NCBI RefSeq assembly: GCF_000163895.2
Contig: NC_016630.1
Location: 1 to 64,000 of the forward strand
DNA length: 64,000 nucleotides
Reading direction: 5' to 3'
Origin: Filifactor alocis ATCC 35896
GTDB taxonomy: Bacteria; Bacillota; Clostridia; Peptostreptococcales; Filifactoraceae
Positions within the stretch are counted from its first letter, which is position 1. Each line of letters begins with the position of its first letter. A program made the position numbers and the translations under genes. A model generated the notes under the pieces. The model was not told the DNA's origin. It was given only the letters and a program-made list of their open reading frames with translations, and searched no databases. Below, piece by piece: positions 27,256-35,776 of this stretch.

Positions 27256-27993
27256 ATGATGGATTATACAGAACATCGAAACATGATGAAATCAACCTTT
27301 CATATCCCAAAAGAAGAAAGGTCGGATAAGAGAAACGGAATTAAAGAACCTGAGCTTGTCAAACGAATTGCTGATGTGAAAGAGAAGATAGTTCTTCCAT
27401 TTGATGGGCTCAAGCATTTGTCTGAAAAAAATTTGTGGGAGATTTCAGAGTCTCGAAAAAGTCGAAGAGTCTATACGGAAGAAAACCTCTCTTTGTCAGA
27501 ACTTTCCTATCTTTTGGCACTGACACAAAAAATAGGGGAGAGAGGGGAGCATTTTCGCGTTGTTCCGTCCGGCGGTTCCCGTCATGCATACGAAACCTAT
27601 CTTGCCATTCAGAGAGTAGACGGGTTGAAACAGGGGATTTATCATTATCATTCGAAAGAACATGCGTTGGAACTGGTGGAAGAGATTGACAACTTACAGG
27701 AACCACTTTTGAAAGTTGCGGAACGACAAGTCTTTTTGGCAAAGGGAGCTGTTGTTTTCTTTTGGACATGCATCCCTTATCGGGGAGAGTGGAGATATAT
27801 GGAAGACTCGCACAAATCCATGCTTTTGGATGCGGGGCACATCGGACAGGCACTGTATCTGGCGGTAGAGGCAATCGACCTTGGAGTCTGTACTGTTGCC
27901 GGCTATCATCAGGAAGAGGCGGATGCTTTGGTTGGTGTGGACGGAACAGAGGAGTATACGGTATATCTGGCATCTGTCGGAAAATGTAAGTAA
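27256..27993 (+). CDS. SagB/ThcOx-type nitroreductase-family dehydrogenase
   Basis: 245-residue FMN-binding oxidoreductase. It shows the family pattern SRKSRRVYTEENLSLSELSYLL, FRVVPSGGSRHAYETYL, and a C-terminal DAGHIGQALYLAVEAIDLGVCTVAGYHQE. Such stand-alone SagB-like proteins are frequent in anaerobes and their physiological substrate is usually unknown; in toxin clusters they oxidise thiazolines, but no azole-peptide genes are nearby. ATG 27256 is chosen (aaggtg 6 bases upstream) over an in-frame start at 27202 that would overlap the amidase. It is probably cotranscribed with the amidase. Confidence 0.87.
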   Translation: MMDYTEHRNMMKSTFHIPKEERSDKRNGIKEPELVKRIADVKEKIVLPFDGLKHLSEKNLWEISESRKSRRVYTEENLSLSELSYLLALTQKIGERGEHFRVVPSGGSRHAYETYLAIQRVDGLKQGIYHYHSKEHALELVEEIDNLQEPLLKVAERQVFLAKGAVVFFWTCIPYRGEWRYMEDSHKSMLLDAGHIGQALYLAVEAIDLGVCTVAGYHQEEADALVGVDGTEEYTVYLASVGKCK

Positions 27994-28478
27994 TTTCAAT
28001 CGCTGATTAAAATTAAAAGCAGAATCTGTTTTTTTTGATGCCATTCGCGTGTTTCTTTGTCATAAGCTACAGGAGTCTATCGTTTAAGAAAGTGTTTCGT
28101 ATTAAAAGTAAAAGGAAACGGATTCGAGGGATGGAATGGACAGTTATCACATGGGTTGATAGCGAAAAATTTGAGCTGACAGTCAAAAGTATAAAACAAA
28201 ACCAACAGTGCATTCTGATACGCAGGAGATAACTCATTCTATGAATTTATTCGGATATAAGTACACTTTGTATCGAAAGAGAGAAGAAACAGTTTGAAGT
28301 ATTGAAAGCATTTGAAATAAGTGATAAAATTTAACGGTATATCGTTTTTATAGTACAATGAGCAAATTTGGGAACAAAAAACGAAAGTTTCATGAAATAA
28401 GTCTTACAAATGTTGAAATTTGCTTATTTTATAGAAGGTGGACATTACGCCCACAACAACGGAAAAGGGGAATTTTTT
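27994..28478. other. Gene-free leader of proS
   Basis: About 485 bases. I looked for a T-box (conserved TGGNACCGCG bulge) because the gene downstream is an aminoacyl-tRNA synthetase, and did not find it. A tacaat hexamer at 28354-28359 is a possible -10 box. A 65-codon frame at 28035-28232 has no recognisable features or ribosome site and I do not call it. Confidence 0.5.
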
Positions 28479-30200
28479 ATGAAAATGTCAAGAATGTATT
28501 TGCCTACATTGAGGGAAGTACCATCTGATGCTGAAGTAATCAGCCATCAATTGCTTCTTCGTGCGGGCTTGATTCGAAAATTGGTATCAGGCGTGTATTC
28601 TTATCTTCCACTTGGAAAAAGAGTACTTGCAAAGATTGAGCGTGTCATTCGAGAAGAAATGGATGCTGCAAACAGTCAGGAAGTGTTGATGTCTGCGATT
28701 CAACCGTCCGAATTGTGGAAAGAATCCGGTCGTTGGGAAAATTTCGGGCCTGAGATGTTCCGTCTGTACGATCGTAACGAAAGAGAGTTTTGTCTTGGAC
28801 CGACACATGAGGAAATCTTCACTTCTTTGGTAAGAGATGAGCTTAAGTCTTACAAACAGTTACCGCTCAGTTTGTACCAAATTCAAACAAAATATCGTGA
28901 TGAAAAAAGACCGAGATTCGGTGTGATTCGTGCAAGAGAATTCATTATGAAAGATGCCTACACATTTGACAGAGATCCCGATGGCATGAAACAGTCTTAC
29001 CAAGAAATGTGGGAGGCCTATACCAAAATTTTTGACCGTCTGCACATGAAATATCGTGTAGTAGAGGGAGATTCCGGTGCAATGGGAGGTTCCGATTCTC
29101 ACGAATTTACCGCAATGGCAGAATCCGGAGAAAGCACGGTCATGTATGCGGAAGGTTGCGACTATGCGGCAACTGATGAAAAAGCGGAATGTATTTTTGA
29201 ACTTCCTGTACAGGATACAGAGAAAAAAGAACTCGAAAAAGTTTCTACTCCAAATGTCGGAACGATTGAAGACTTGGAGAACTTCTTTCAAGTTTCCGCA
29301 GATCGTTTTGCCAAAACATTACTCCTTACAGTAAAGGGAGAGCCGATTGCAGTCATGATTCCGGGACACAGAGAACTGAATTTGATTAAATTGCTCAAGG
29401 TTGTTGACGCAGCGGAACATGAAATAGAAATGGCGGAAGAAGAAACGGTAAAAGAGATTACAGGAGCTCGTGTAGGGTTTGCAGGTCCGATCGGTTTGAA
29501 AAAAGACATTCCTCTATACATTGATAAGAGAGTAACAGAAATGACCAATATCATTGTCGGAGCGAACGAATCCGACTTCCACTATAAAAATGCAAACTAT
29601 GGAAAAGATTTTGAAGGAACCGTTGTGGATGATTTGATTTTGACACAGGAAGGGGATATTTGTCCTCAAGACAGAAGGTTGAGATTGAAATCAGACCGCG
29701 GAATTGAAGTAGGAAATATCTTCCAACTCGGAACAAAATACAGCGACAGCTTGAATTTGACTTATTTAGATCAAGACGGAAAGAGCAAAAAAGTTTGGAT
29801 GGGCTCTCATGGAATCGGTGTAAGCAGAACCATGGCAGCCATTATCGAACAAAATTATGACGAAAAAGGAATTATTTGGCCGTTGGTGGTTGCTCCGTAC
29901 CATATTTTGATTACAGTAGTCAATGCGAAGAAAGAAGACCAAATGCAGTTGGGAGAACAACTGTATCAAGAGTACACCAAATTGGGATATGAAGTGTTGT
30001 TTGACGATAGAAACGAAAGAGCCGGAGTAAAGTTCAATGATGCGGATTTGATTGGAATTCCGATTAGAATCAATGTAGGAAGACGCGCGGAAGAAGGAAT
30101 TGTAGAGTTTTCACTTCGCCGCGGAGGAGAAAAAGAAGAAATTCCGGTTTCGGAAATTGCACAAAAAGTGAAAGATGAATTTGCATATCAAGGATTATAA
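28479..30200 (+). CDS. proS: Prolyl-tRNA synthetase (bacterial type)
   Basis: Class II aminoacyl-tRNA synthetase that charges tRNA-Pro; 573 residues. Class II motif 1 region RAGLIRKLVSGVYSYLPLG, motif 2 QIQTKYRDEKRPRFGVIRAREF and motif 3 GIGVSRTMAAIIEQ are visible. Between motifs 2 and 3 lies the INS editing domain (about residues 220-400), a mark of the long bacterial type. A C-terminal anticodon-binding domain begins near VAPYHILITVVN. The ATG at 28479 after aaggggaatttttt is preferred to a start at 28410 that would add 23 residues unlike the family. Confidence 0.97.
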   Translation: MKMSRMYLPTLREVPSDAEVISHQLLLRAGLIRKLVSGVYSYLPLGKRVLAKIERVIREEMDAANSQEVLMSAIQPSELWKESGRWENFGPEMFRLYDRNEREFCLGPTHEEIFTSLVRDELKSYKQLPLSLYQIQTKYRDEKRPRFGVIRAREFIMKDAYTFDRDPDGMKQSYQEMWEAYTKIFDRLHMKYRVVEGDSGAMGGSDSHEFTAMAESGESTVMYAEGCDYAATDEKAECIFELPVQDTEKKELEKVSTPNVGTIEDLENFFQVSADRFAKTLLLTVKGEPIAVMIPGHRELNLIKLLKVVDAAEHEIEMAEEETVKEITGARVGFAGPIGLKKDIPLYIDKRVTEMTNIIVGANESDFHYKNANYGKDFEGTVVDDLILTQEGDICPQDRRLRLKSDRGIEVGNIFQLGTKYSDSLNLTYLDQDGKSKKVWMGSHGIGVSRTMAAIIEQNYDEKGIIWPLVVAPYHILITVVNAKKEDQMQLGEQLYQEYTKLGYEVLFDDRNERAGVKFNDADLIGIPIRINVGRRAEEGIVEFSLRRGGEKEEIPVSEIAQKVKDEFAYQGL

Positions 30201-30297
30201 GATGGACATCTATCGTTATTGGGAAGTCTGTGCCAACCAACAGATGGACGAAAAAAAAGATAGGAAAACCGATTGTTCTTTGACAAAAGTAATAAAT

Positions 30298-30334
30298 AAA
30301 AAGCCATGTAGTTGTGTTGTAGTACATGGTTTTC
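30298..30334 (+). terminator. Rho-independent terminator after proS
   Basis: Arms aaaagccatgta (30299-30310) and tacatggttttc (30323-30334) pair with one G-U. The T-rich 3' side acts as the U-tract. The remaining bases up to the folD-like gene at 30568 hold no gene. Confidence 0.8.
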
Positions 30335-30567
30335 TTATATCGACTTTTTCGGTTGGAGCTTTATGACAGAAAATGGAAAGAACTTTTTGAAGAAACTACT
30401 TTATGACTTAAAAAAACTACTTTATCGACCTGTCTTTATGGAAGGAATCAAAATAGATGACAGGATTCATTTCATGACGGATAGTAAGTGAGATGATCGA
30501 GAACGACGAAAACGGACAACGGTAGGAAAAAGAAGTGTAGATGGTTGAATTGGAAAGGAGTGTTACC

Positions 30568-31431
30568 ATGGTATTGGAAGAAAAATTATTGCTCGGAACA
30601 ACTGTGGCAAAAGACAAGACAGAACAACTGAGAGAAAAAGTAGAGGAATTGCACAAACAAGGTATCAAACCGAAACTTGTGATGATGAGAGTAGGGGATA
30701 AGGCAGATGATTTGGCATATCAACGAAGCGCTTTGAGCAGAATGGAGAAAGTAAATATCTTATCGGAAGTTCAGGAATTTCCAAACGATGTAACAGAAGA
30801 AGTATTTTTGAGACAACTGGAAGAAAACAATCAAAATGATGAAGTGCACGGTATTTTAATTTTCCTTCCCCTTCCGAAACACTTGGACTTAAAAAAAGTA
30901 AAGGAGTGTATTTCTCCCGACAAAGATATTGACGCCATCAGCCCTATCAATATTGCAAGATTGATGAATGCAGAAGAATGTTTCGTGCCTTGTACCCCAA
31001 AAGCAGTGATGGAACTGTTGTCCTACTATAACATTCCGTTGCAAGGCAAACATGTTGTTGTCATCGGAAGATCCATGGTTATCGGCAAACCGGTGAGCAT
31101 GTTGTTGTTGAACGAAAATGCAACCGTTACCATGACACATTCCAAAACAACAAACTTACAGGAACTGACAAAGCGTGCGGATATTATCGTATGTGCGCTT
31201 GGAAAATCAAAATTTTTGACAGAAGAGTATGTTTCCCCGCACAGTATCGTAATTGATGTAGGAATCAATGTAGATGAGACGGGAGCTTTGACAGGGGATG
31301 CGGACACAGAGCAAATTTTGCCGATTGTCAAGGCAATTACGCCCGTACCGAGAGGAGTCGGCTCCGTGACGACAGTCATGCTTGCAAAACAGGTGATAGA
31401 GAGCGCTGAAAGAGGACTGCAACAAAAGTAA
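30568..31431 (+). CDS. folD: FolD homologue (methylenetetrahydrofolate dehydrogenase/cyclohydrolase family) with altered active site
   Basis: 287 residues; all structural marks of FolD are present: CTPKAVMELL, VVIGRSMVIGKPVSMLL (dinucleotide site), VIDVGIN. However, the catalytic lysine of the YxxxKxK motif (E. coli Lys54) aligns with Ala55 in YQRSALSRMEKVNI. The glutamine of VQLPLP (E. coli Gln98) is Phe99 in IFLPLPK, and PGGVGPMT reads PRGVGSVT. Asp122 of the DxDG region is kept. Loss of this lysine removes cyclohydrolase activity in studied enzymes, so this protein may be a dehydrogenase only, or may have another role. The ATG at 30568 follows ggaaaggagtgtt; an earlier in-frame ATG (30541) lacks this. 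The folate transporter gene downstream supports a folate role. Confidence 0.85.
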   Translation: MVLEEKLLLGTTVAKDKTEQLREKVEELHKQGIKPKLVMMRVGDKADDLAYQRSALSRMEKVNILSEVQEFPNDVTEEVFLRQLEENNQNDEVHGILIFLPLPKHLDLKKVKECISPDKDIDAISPINIARLMNAEECFVPCTPKAVMELLSYYNIPLQGKHVVVIGRSMVIGKPVSMLLLNENATVTMTHSKTTNLQELTKRADIIVCALGKSKFLTEEYVSPHSIVIDVGINVDETGALTGDADTEQILPIVKAITPVPRGVGSVTTVMLAKQVIESAERGLQQK

Positions 31432-31488
31432 GAGTCCGCGATTTCATCATATGGAAGTTGAAAATTACAAAAAGAAATAGTACAATAG

Positions 31489-31516
31489 AAGTCACAGTAA
31501 TTACTGTGACTTTTTT
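31489..31516 (+). terminator. Rho-independent terminator after folD homologue
   Basis: A 24-base perfect palindrome (aagtcacagtaa / ttactgtgactt, 31489-31512) runs into a T-tract. In practice the central bases form the loop. Efficient terminator shape. Confidence 0.9.
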
Positions 31517-31973
31517 GATAGCAATGCTGTCAGAAAAAACCAAGACAATTCAATATGGAAGTGCCTGAATCATTGTACTTTTGGAGATAAGAGAAAGCTA
31601 TTTTCCATACTGTGATTTGTGATACTGATACGAAAACCGATGGTCAATATCCATTCAGTATGATGCAACATATCATAAGAACGATTATTCATAGAGTTTT
31701 TCATAGGTTTTTTGTATAACAACCTAATAAACTTGCCAAAACTTCAAATTTGAAAAATATCCCTGAATCTCTTCGTTCTAAAAATTTTTGAAACACGGAT
31801 GAAATCGGTTAGGGCAAATAAGCAATTCAAATGACGATAGGATAACAAACACAGAAATTGCATTGCTATCGTTAAGCGATGTGAATTCTTCTATTTTGTT
31901 GATGGAATGATAGAAGAGGTATGTTGTATCGGAAATAGAGATGGAGGTTTCTTTTTGTCAAAAGAAAACAGAG

Positions 31974-32075
31974 AAAGGCAGAGTAGGAAAAGTGCGTTAA
32001 GTGCCATAGGATGGGATGTTGCCTATGGACGAAAAGAGAATTTTCTTGCGGTACTTTTTTGCATCCACTGTTTTT
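31974..32075 (+). promoter_or_regulatory. Tetrahydrofolate (THF) riboswitch
   Basis: The conserved THF-I riboswitch elements occur in order: gagtag (about 31981), gtgcgttaagtg (about 31992), gggatgttg (about 32013), gacgaa (about 32028), gcggt (about 32048) and gcatcc (32061-32066). Predicted helices are supported by pairing: ccatagg with cctatgg (P3), aaaagt with acttttt (P2), and aaaggcag with ctgttttt (P1, with G-U pairs). It lies 42 bases before folT, the folate ECF S component. Class I THF riboswitches control such transporters in Bacillota. The P1 3' side is a T-run, so coupling to termination is possible. Confidence 0.93.
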
Positions 32076-32116
32076 TTGTTTTGGAACAGATTGACAAAAA
32101 GAGAGGAGTTTTTGAA

Positions 32117-32641
32117 ATGAAAAAAAGTAAATTTTCGACACAACAACTGGTAATGGGAGGATTGTTGCTTGCGCTTGCAGTCATTGTAAGTTACCAAAAT
32201 ATTTACCTTTATCCCCCGCACAGCGGAAGAATCACCCTTCGATTTATTCCGATTATCTATGGAGGAATTTTACTCGGACCTCAGGTAGGATTGTTGATGG
32301 GGGCACTACAAGATCCGTTGACTTATTTTTTGACACCGGGTTCTCCGGGAACCTATTTTCCGGGATTTATGCTAACCTCAATGTTGATGGGATTTTTTCC
32401 GGGATTCATCATTAAGTCAATCAGGGATGCAAAGATGTGGAATGTTACCCTTGTAGCTTTTGTGTCTTACATCATTACTATGGGATTGGACTCTTTGTGG
32501 TTGTCCATTTTGATGGGCAAAGCCTATCTATATTTCTTGACAACAAGAGCTATTCCGAATTTGGTACAGGTGGCAATTACAGTAGCCGTATTGATGGTGC
32601 TTGTAAAAAGAGTAAAAATCAAAGATTTTCGAAATGAATAA
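32117..32641 (+). CDS. folT: Folate ECF transporter S component
   Basis: 174-residue membrane protein that captures folate for an energy-coupling-factor transporter whose ECF module is encoded elsewhere. It shows the FolT pattern ITLRFIPIIYGGILLGPQVG, the GALQDPLTYFL segment, and FPGFMLTSMLMGFFPGFI, with five or six hydrophobic helices. ATG 32117 follows gagaggagttttt; the frame is open upstream to 31907, but that stretch is the THF riboswitch and not coding. The riboswitch and the neighbouring folD homologue support folate as the ligand. Confidence 0.9.
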   Translation: MKKSKFSTQQLVMGGLLLALAVIVSYQNIYLYPPHSGRITLRFIPIIYGGILLGPQVGLLMGALQDPLTYFLTPGSPGTYFPGFMLTSMLMGFFPGFIIKSIRDAKMWNVTLVAFVSYIITMGLDSLWLSILMGKAYLYFLTTRAIPNLVQVAITVAVLMVLVKRVKIKDFRNE

Positions 32642-32713
32642 GAGTAGAACATAAATAGGAAAAACAAAAGTTTTGTCAAGTAGAACCGAGAAATTTTGAT
32701 TGCAAATAAAGAA

Positions 32714-32789
32714 CATCAAACAATAGCATCGTCTCTTTTTATTAGATACAAATGGTTAGATACAAAAAGGAACGAGTTATTGTTTGATG
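32714..32789. repeat. Long inverted repeat (about 24-bp imperfect stem)
   Basis: Outer arms catcaaacaata (32714-32725) and tattgtttgatg (32778-32789) match perfectly over 12 bp. After a small internal bulge, tcgtctcttttt and aaaaaggaacga pair at 10 of 12 positions. The loop holds two direct copies of ttagataca. No T-run follows. It may be a MITE-like element, an RNA structure or a regulatory site ahead of cas3. I did not see another copy in the window. Confidence 0.7.
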
Positions 32790-32887
32790 GAAATGAAGGA
32801 TATCAGAAAAGAAATAGTTATGTTAGAAGAAAGACGATATATACTTAGATTTTTGACTTATCATAATGTGGTAAGCTCATAAAAATT

Positions 32888-32938
32888 CAGTTCAAACGGC
32901 ATCTCTGTGGAGAGGGGATAAGGGCTGAACAGTTTTTT
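32888..32938 (+). terminator. Possible weak terminator before cas3
   Basis: A short pair gttca (32890-32894) with tgaac (32926-32930) encloses ctctgtggagaggggataag and runs into agttttttc. The stem is only 5 bp, so this is a tentative call. No clear promoter for cas3 could be identified in 32790-33000. Confidence 0.3.
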
Positions 32939-33000
32939 CTATTACCTGATATCGAAGAAGAGTTATTTAACCATTCATTTCAGAAACAGGAGGGTTTTCC

Positions 33001-35589
33001 ATGCATAACAGCTCAAATTTGCTTGCTCACTATGATAGAGAAAATCAAAAAGAACAACTTTTAACAAATCATTTATTAAATACAGCAACCATCGCATCCG
33101 ATATCGGAAAAGAAATCGGAATGGGAAATCTATGCTTTCTTTTGGGAGTACTTCATGATAGCGGAAAAGCTGATATACAATTTCAAACAATGTTGAAAAA
33201 TATGCCTGGCAGCAAGAATATTAGAGTAATACACTCGACTGCGGGGGCATATTTTTTATTTGAAACAAAATACAACAGAAATCTTGAGGATAGGAAGGAA
33301 TCCAAAAGTTACAATGAGTTTATTGAAGTTTGTATGTATGTGATAGAAGCGCATCATGGATTGTTTGATATCGTTGGAAAACGCGATGAAGATGGTTTCT
33401 CCGGTATGGATTATGTAAACAAAATTTTTGAAAGAGTGGAACATTATCAGGCGGACAGTAGGTATGACAAGGAGAAACTGAAACATTTTATTGACAATGA
33501 AGTAGCGTTGATTGTCAAAAGTGAATTGGGGTTTGATTCGATAGAAGAATTGATTGATTCTGCATTTCAGGAATATCATCACATCATGGAACAATTCACG
33601 AAAAATTATGTGCCCTTTGAGAGCGAAAGTGAAAAAAACAGAAAGAGGAATAAAAATCATAAACTGAAAGAACGAAGATTTTTTGATATGATGTTGGTTC
33701 GATTATTGTTGTCGATAATAAAAACAGCTGATGTGGAAGACACCATCAATGCGTATGACTTTTTGATACAGAGGAGAACAGAAGAAGAGATACGATGTTT
33801 GAAAAGACACTATATTGAGAGAATTGAAGGGGAATACAAAAAATATCATAGAAATAACAATGCTACGAAGCCTATCAACCAAATGAGAAATCAGATTGCA
33901 GATACTTTGTTGGTGAAAGGACAGCAGGATAATGCAGGAATCTATCGTTTAGAAGTTCCGACCGGTGCCGGAAAAACGAAGGCTGTATTGAGATACGCAT
34001 TGCACCAAATGGACGACAAATCCAAGAACAGATTTGTTTATATTACAGCATTTTTGTCAGTTCTGGAACAAAATGCCGGAGAAATCAAAGCGGTGATAGG
34101 GGAAGATGGGGTGTTGGAACACCATTCCAATGTAGATTTGTTCCATGGAACAGATAAGTACAGTAAAGGGAGTTTCGATGAGAAAGAGGATATAGAATAT
34201 GTTCAGAGGTCTTTTATCGTTGATTCATGGGACAGTCCGGTTGTTCTAACGACAATGGTTCAATTTTTTAGTACGCTGTTCAAGGGAAAATCTGCAAATT
34301 TAAGGCGGTTTTCATCTCTTATCAACAGTGTTATCGTCATTGATGAAGTTCAGTCACTACCGATTGAAGTAATGTATTTTTTTAATTTAACAATGAATTT
34401 TTTGAGAAATGTAATGAATTGTACCGTGGTACTTTGTACGGCAACGCAACCGATTTATGATGATAAGAGTATCAGACATAAACTCCAATATGGCAGCTTA
34501 AGCGAAGAAAACAAAAACGCCGATTTGGTTCTATTATCACAAGAAGATAGAAAATGCTTTGACAGGTATTCGGTGAAGAAGTTTAAGGATAGAACTGTTG
34601 ACAGTTTGGAGAACAGCCATACTTCCATTGAAGAAGTTTCACAATTTGTGTTTGAAAACAGAGACAAATCAATCTTGATTGTAGTAAATACAAAAGCTGC
34701 CGCGGGTAGCATTGTTCGGAGTATAGATGCTTTGAACATACCTGAGAGTGATGTATACTACCTCACTACGAACCTCTGTCCGGCACATCGGAAGAACATC
34801 ATATCAGAAATAAAAGAACGGCTCTCATTGGGCGACAAAATAATCTGTGTCAGTACACAGTTGATAGAGGCAGGAGTTGATGTTGATTTTGAACTTGTTA
34901 TGAGATCCTATGCGGGTTTAGATTCGATTGTTCAGGTCGCAGGTCGGTGTAACAGAGAAGGAAAATTACCAAATGGCGGAGAAGTCATCTTGTTCAATCC
35001 GGATGAAGGCATTGAACATACCAAAAGAATTCTTGGAATTGCCGATAAAAAGAAAATTACGGAAGAGATTCTTGCACAAAGACATGGAGAAATACAGTTG
35101 GGCAGTTTGGTTGAAGAATTCTACACAAGTTATTATTTCAATGAGGCGGATAGTAGCAACAGAATGGAATATCGTCTAAAAAATGATGAATCTTCCCTAT
35201 TCGATTTGTTCATAAAGGGTGGAGGAATTGTAAAGAGCGATATCAAAAATGAAACGGGGTCTTTGAGAGGACGACTAAGAGAGGTAGCAGATAAATTTCA
35301 GCTCATTTCAGATGATACGGAGGGTGTTTTTGTTTTTTATGAAGATGGGATTGAGGATTTGAATGATTTGTTAAGGATTGCGGAACAGAGGATGATTTCT
35401 TCACAAGATTGGTTGAAAATAAAACAGCTCATCAGAAAATTGCAACCCTACTCTATCAACATTTATCAGAGCAACAAGTTGAATGAATTTGTGGACAGCT
35501 ATCTTAACGGATCCATCAAGGTATTACAAAATGATCACTACAATGAAAGATTCGGAGCAAGTGAAGAAATTGATTCTCTTATCATATAA
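33001..35589 (+). CDS. cas3: CRISPR-associated helicase/nuclease Cas3 (type I-C)
   Basis: 862-residue effector that degrades DNA marked by Cascade. The N-terminal HD nuclease has LLGVLHDSGK (His52-Asp53). Superfamily 2 helicase motifs follow: Walker A PTGAGKT (about residues 320-326), motif II VIVIDEVQSLP (D448), and motif VI QVAGRCNREGK. The domain order HD then helicase is normal and no truncation is visible. ATG 33001 follows acaggagggttttcc. It opens a complete type I-C operon in canonical order; a 187-base gap with a promoter separates it from cas5. Confidence 0.96.
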   Translation: MHNSSNLLAHYDRENQKEQLLTNHLLNTATIASDIGKEIGMGNLCFLLGVLHDSGKADIQFQTMLKNMPGSKNIRVIHSTAGAYFLFETKYNRNLEDRKESKSYNEFIEVCMYVIEAHHGLFDIVGKRDEDGFSGMDYVNKIFERVEHYQADSRYDKEKLKHFIDNEVALIVKSELGFDSIEELIDSAFQEYHHIMEQFTKNYVPFESESEKNRKRNKNHKLKERRFFDMMLVRLLLSIIKTADVEDTINAYDFLIQRRTEEEIRCLKRHYIERIEGEYKKYHRNNNATKPINQMRNQIADTLLVKGQQDNAGIYRLEVPTGAGKTKAVLRYALHQMDDKSKNRFVYITAFLSVLEQNAGEIKAVIGEDGVLEHHSNVDLFHGTDKYSKGSFDEKEDIEYVQRSFIVDSWDSPVVLTTMVQFFSTLFKGKSANLRRFSSLINSVIVIDEVQSLPIEVMYFFNLTMNFLRNVMNCTVVLCTATQPIYDDKSIRHKLQYGSLSEENKNADLVLLSQEDRKCFDRYSVKKFKDRTVDSLENSHTSIEEVSQFVFENRDKSILIVVNTKAAAGSIVRSIDALNIPESDVYYLTTNLCPAHRKNIISEIKERLSLGDKIICVSTQLIEAGVDVDFELVMRSYAGLDSIVQVAGRCNREGKLPNGGEVILFNPDEGIEHTKRILGIADKKKITEEILAQRHGEIQLGSLVEEFYTSYYFNEADSSNRMEYRLKNDESSLFDLFIKGGGIVKSDIKNETGSLRGRLREVADKFQLISDDTEGVFVFYEDGIEDLNDLLRIAEQRMISSQDWLKIKQLIRKLQPYSINIYQSNKLNEFVDSYLNGSIKVLQNDHYNERFGASEEIDSLII

Positions 35590-35591
35590 AA

Positions 35592-35609
35592 ATTGGGCTT
35601 ACGCCCAAT
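35592..35609 (+). other. Short hairpin after cas3
   Basis: Arms attgggc (35592-35598) and gcccaat (35603-35609) around ttac. A few Ts follow (ctttact), so it may partly terminate the cas3 transcript before the cas5 promoter. Confidence 0.5.
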
Positions 35610-35725
35610 CTTTACTGCATTACATTTTTACAATATTTCAATCCACACAATCCAATTGTGATATGGAACATTATAACAAAAAATACAATAAAAAAAAAGA
35701 AAGATCAAAAGTTTTCTTTTTCTAC

Positions 35726-35754
35726 TTGACAAATTATTATTATATTTTTACAAT
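35726..35754 (+). promoter_or_regulatory. Strong internal promoter for cas5-cas8c-cas7-cas4-cas1-cas2
   Basis: TTGACA (35726-35731), 17-base spacer, TACAAT (35749-35754), 22 bases before the cas5 ATG at 35777. It would let Cascade and adaptation genes be expressed apart from cas3. Confidence 0.8.
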
Positions 35755-35776
35755 GAAGATAAGAAAGGAGGTTATC

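Noticed and set aside
27410..27973. 187-codon frame on the minus strand
   Set aside because: Lies within the nitroreductase gene; composition is that of an antisense shadow.
28035..28232. 65-codon frame between the nitroreductase and proS genes
   Set aside because: No ribosome site, no recognisable domain, basic and random-looking composition.
27994..28478. T-box leader expected before proS
   Set aside because: The conserved TGGNACCGCG antiterminator bulge is absent.
31907..32116. In-frame N-terminal extension of FolT
   Set aside because: The stretch is the THF riboswitch and the best ribosome site directs the start at 32117.
35483..35776. Upstream extension of cas5c
   Set aside because: It overlaps the cas3 3' end and the promoter; Cas5c starts at 35777 with a strong ribosome site.
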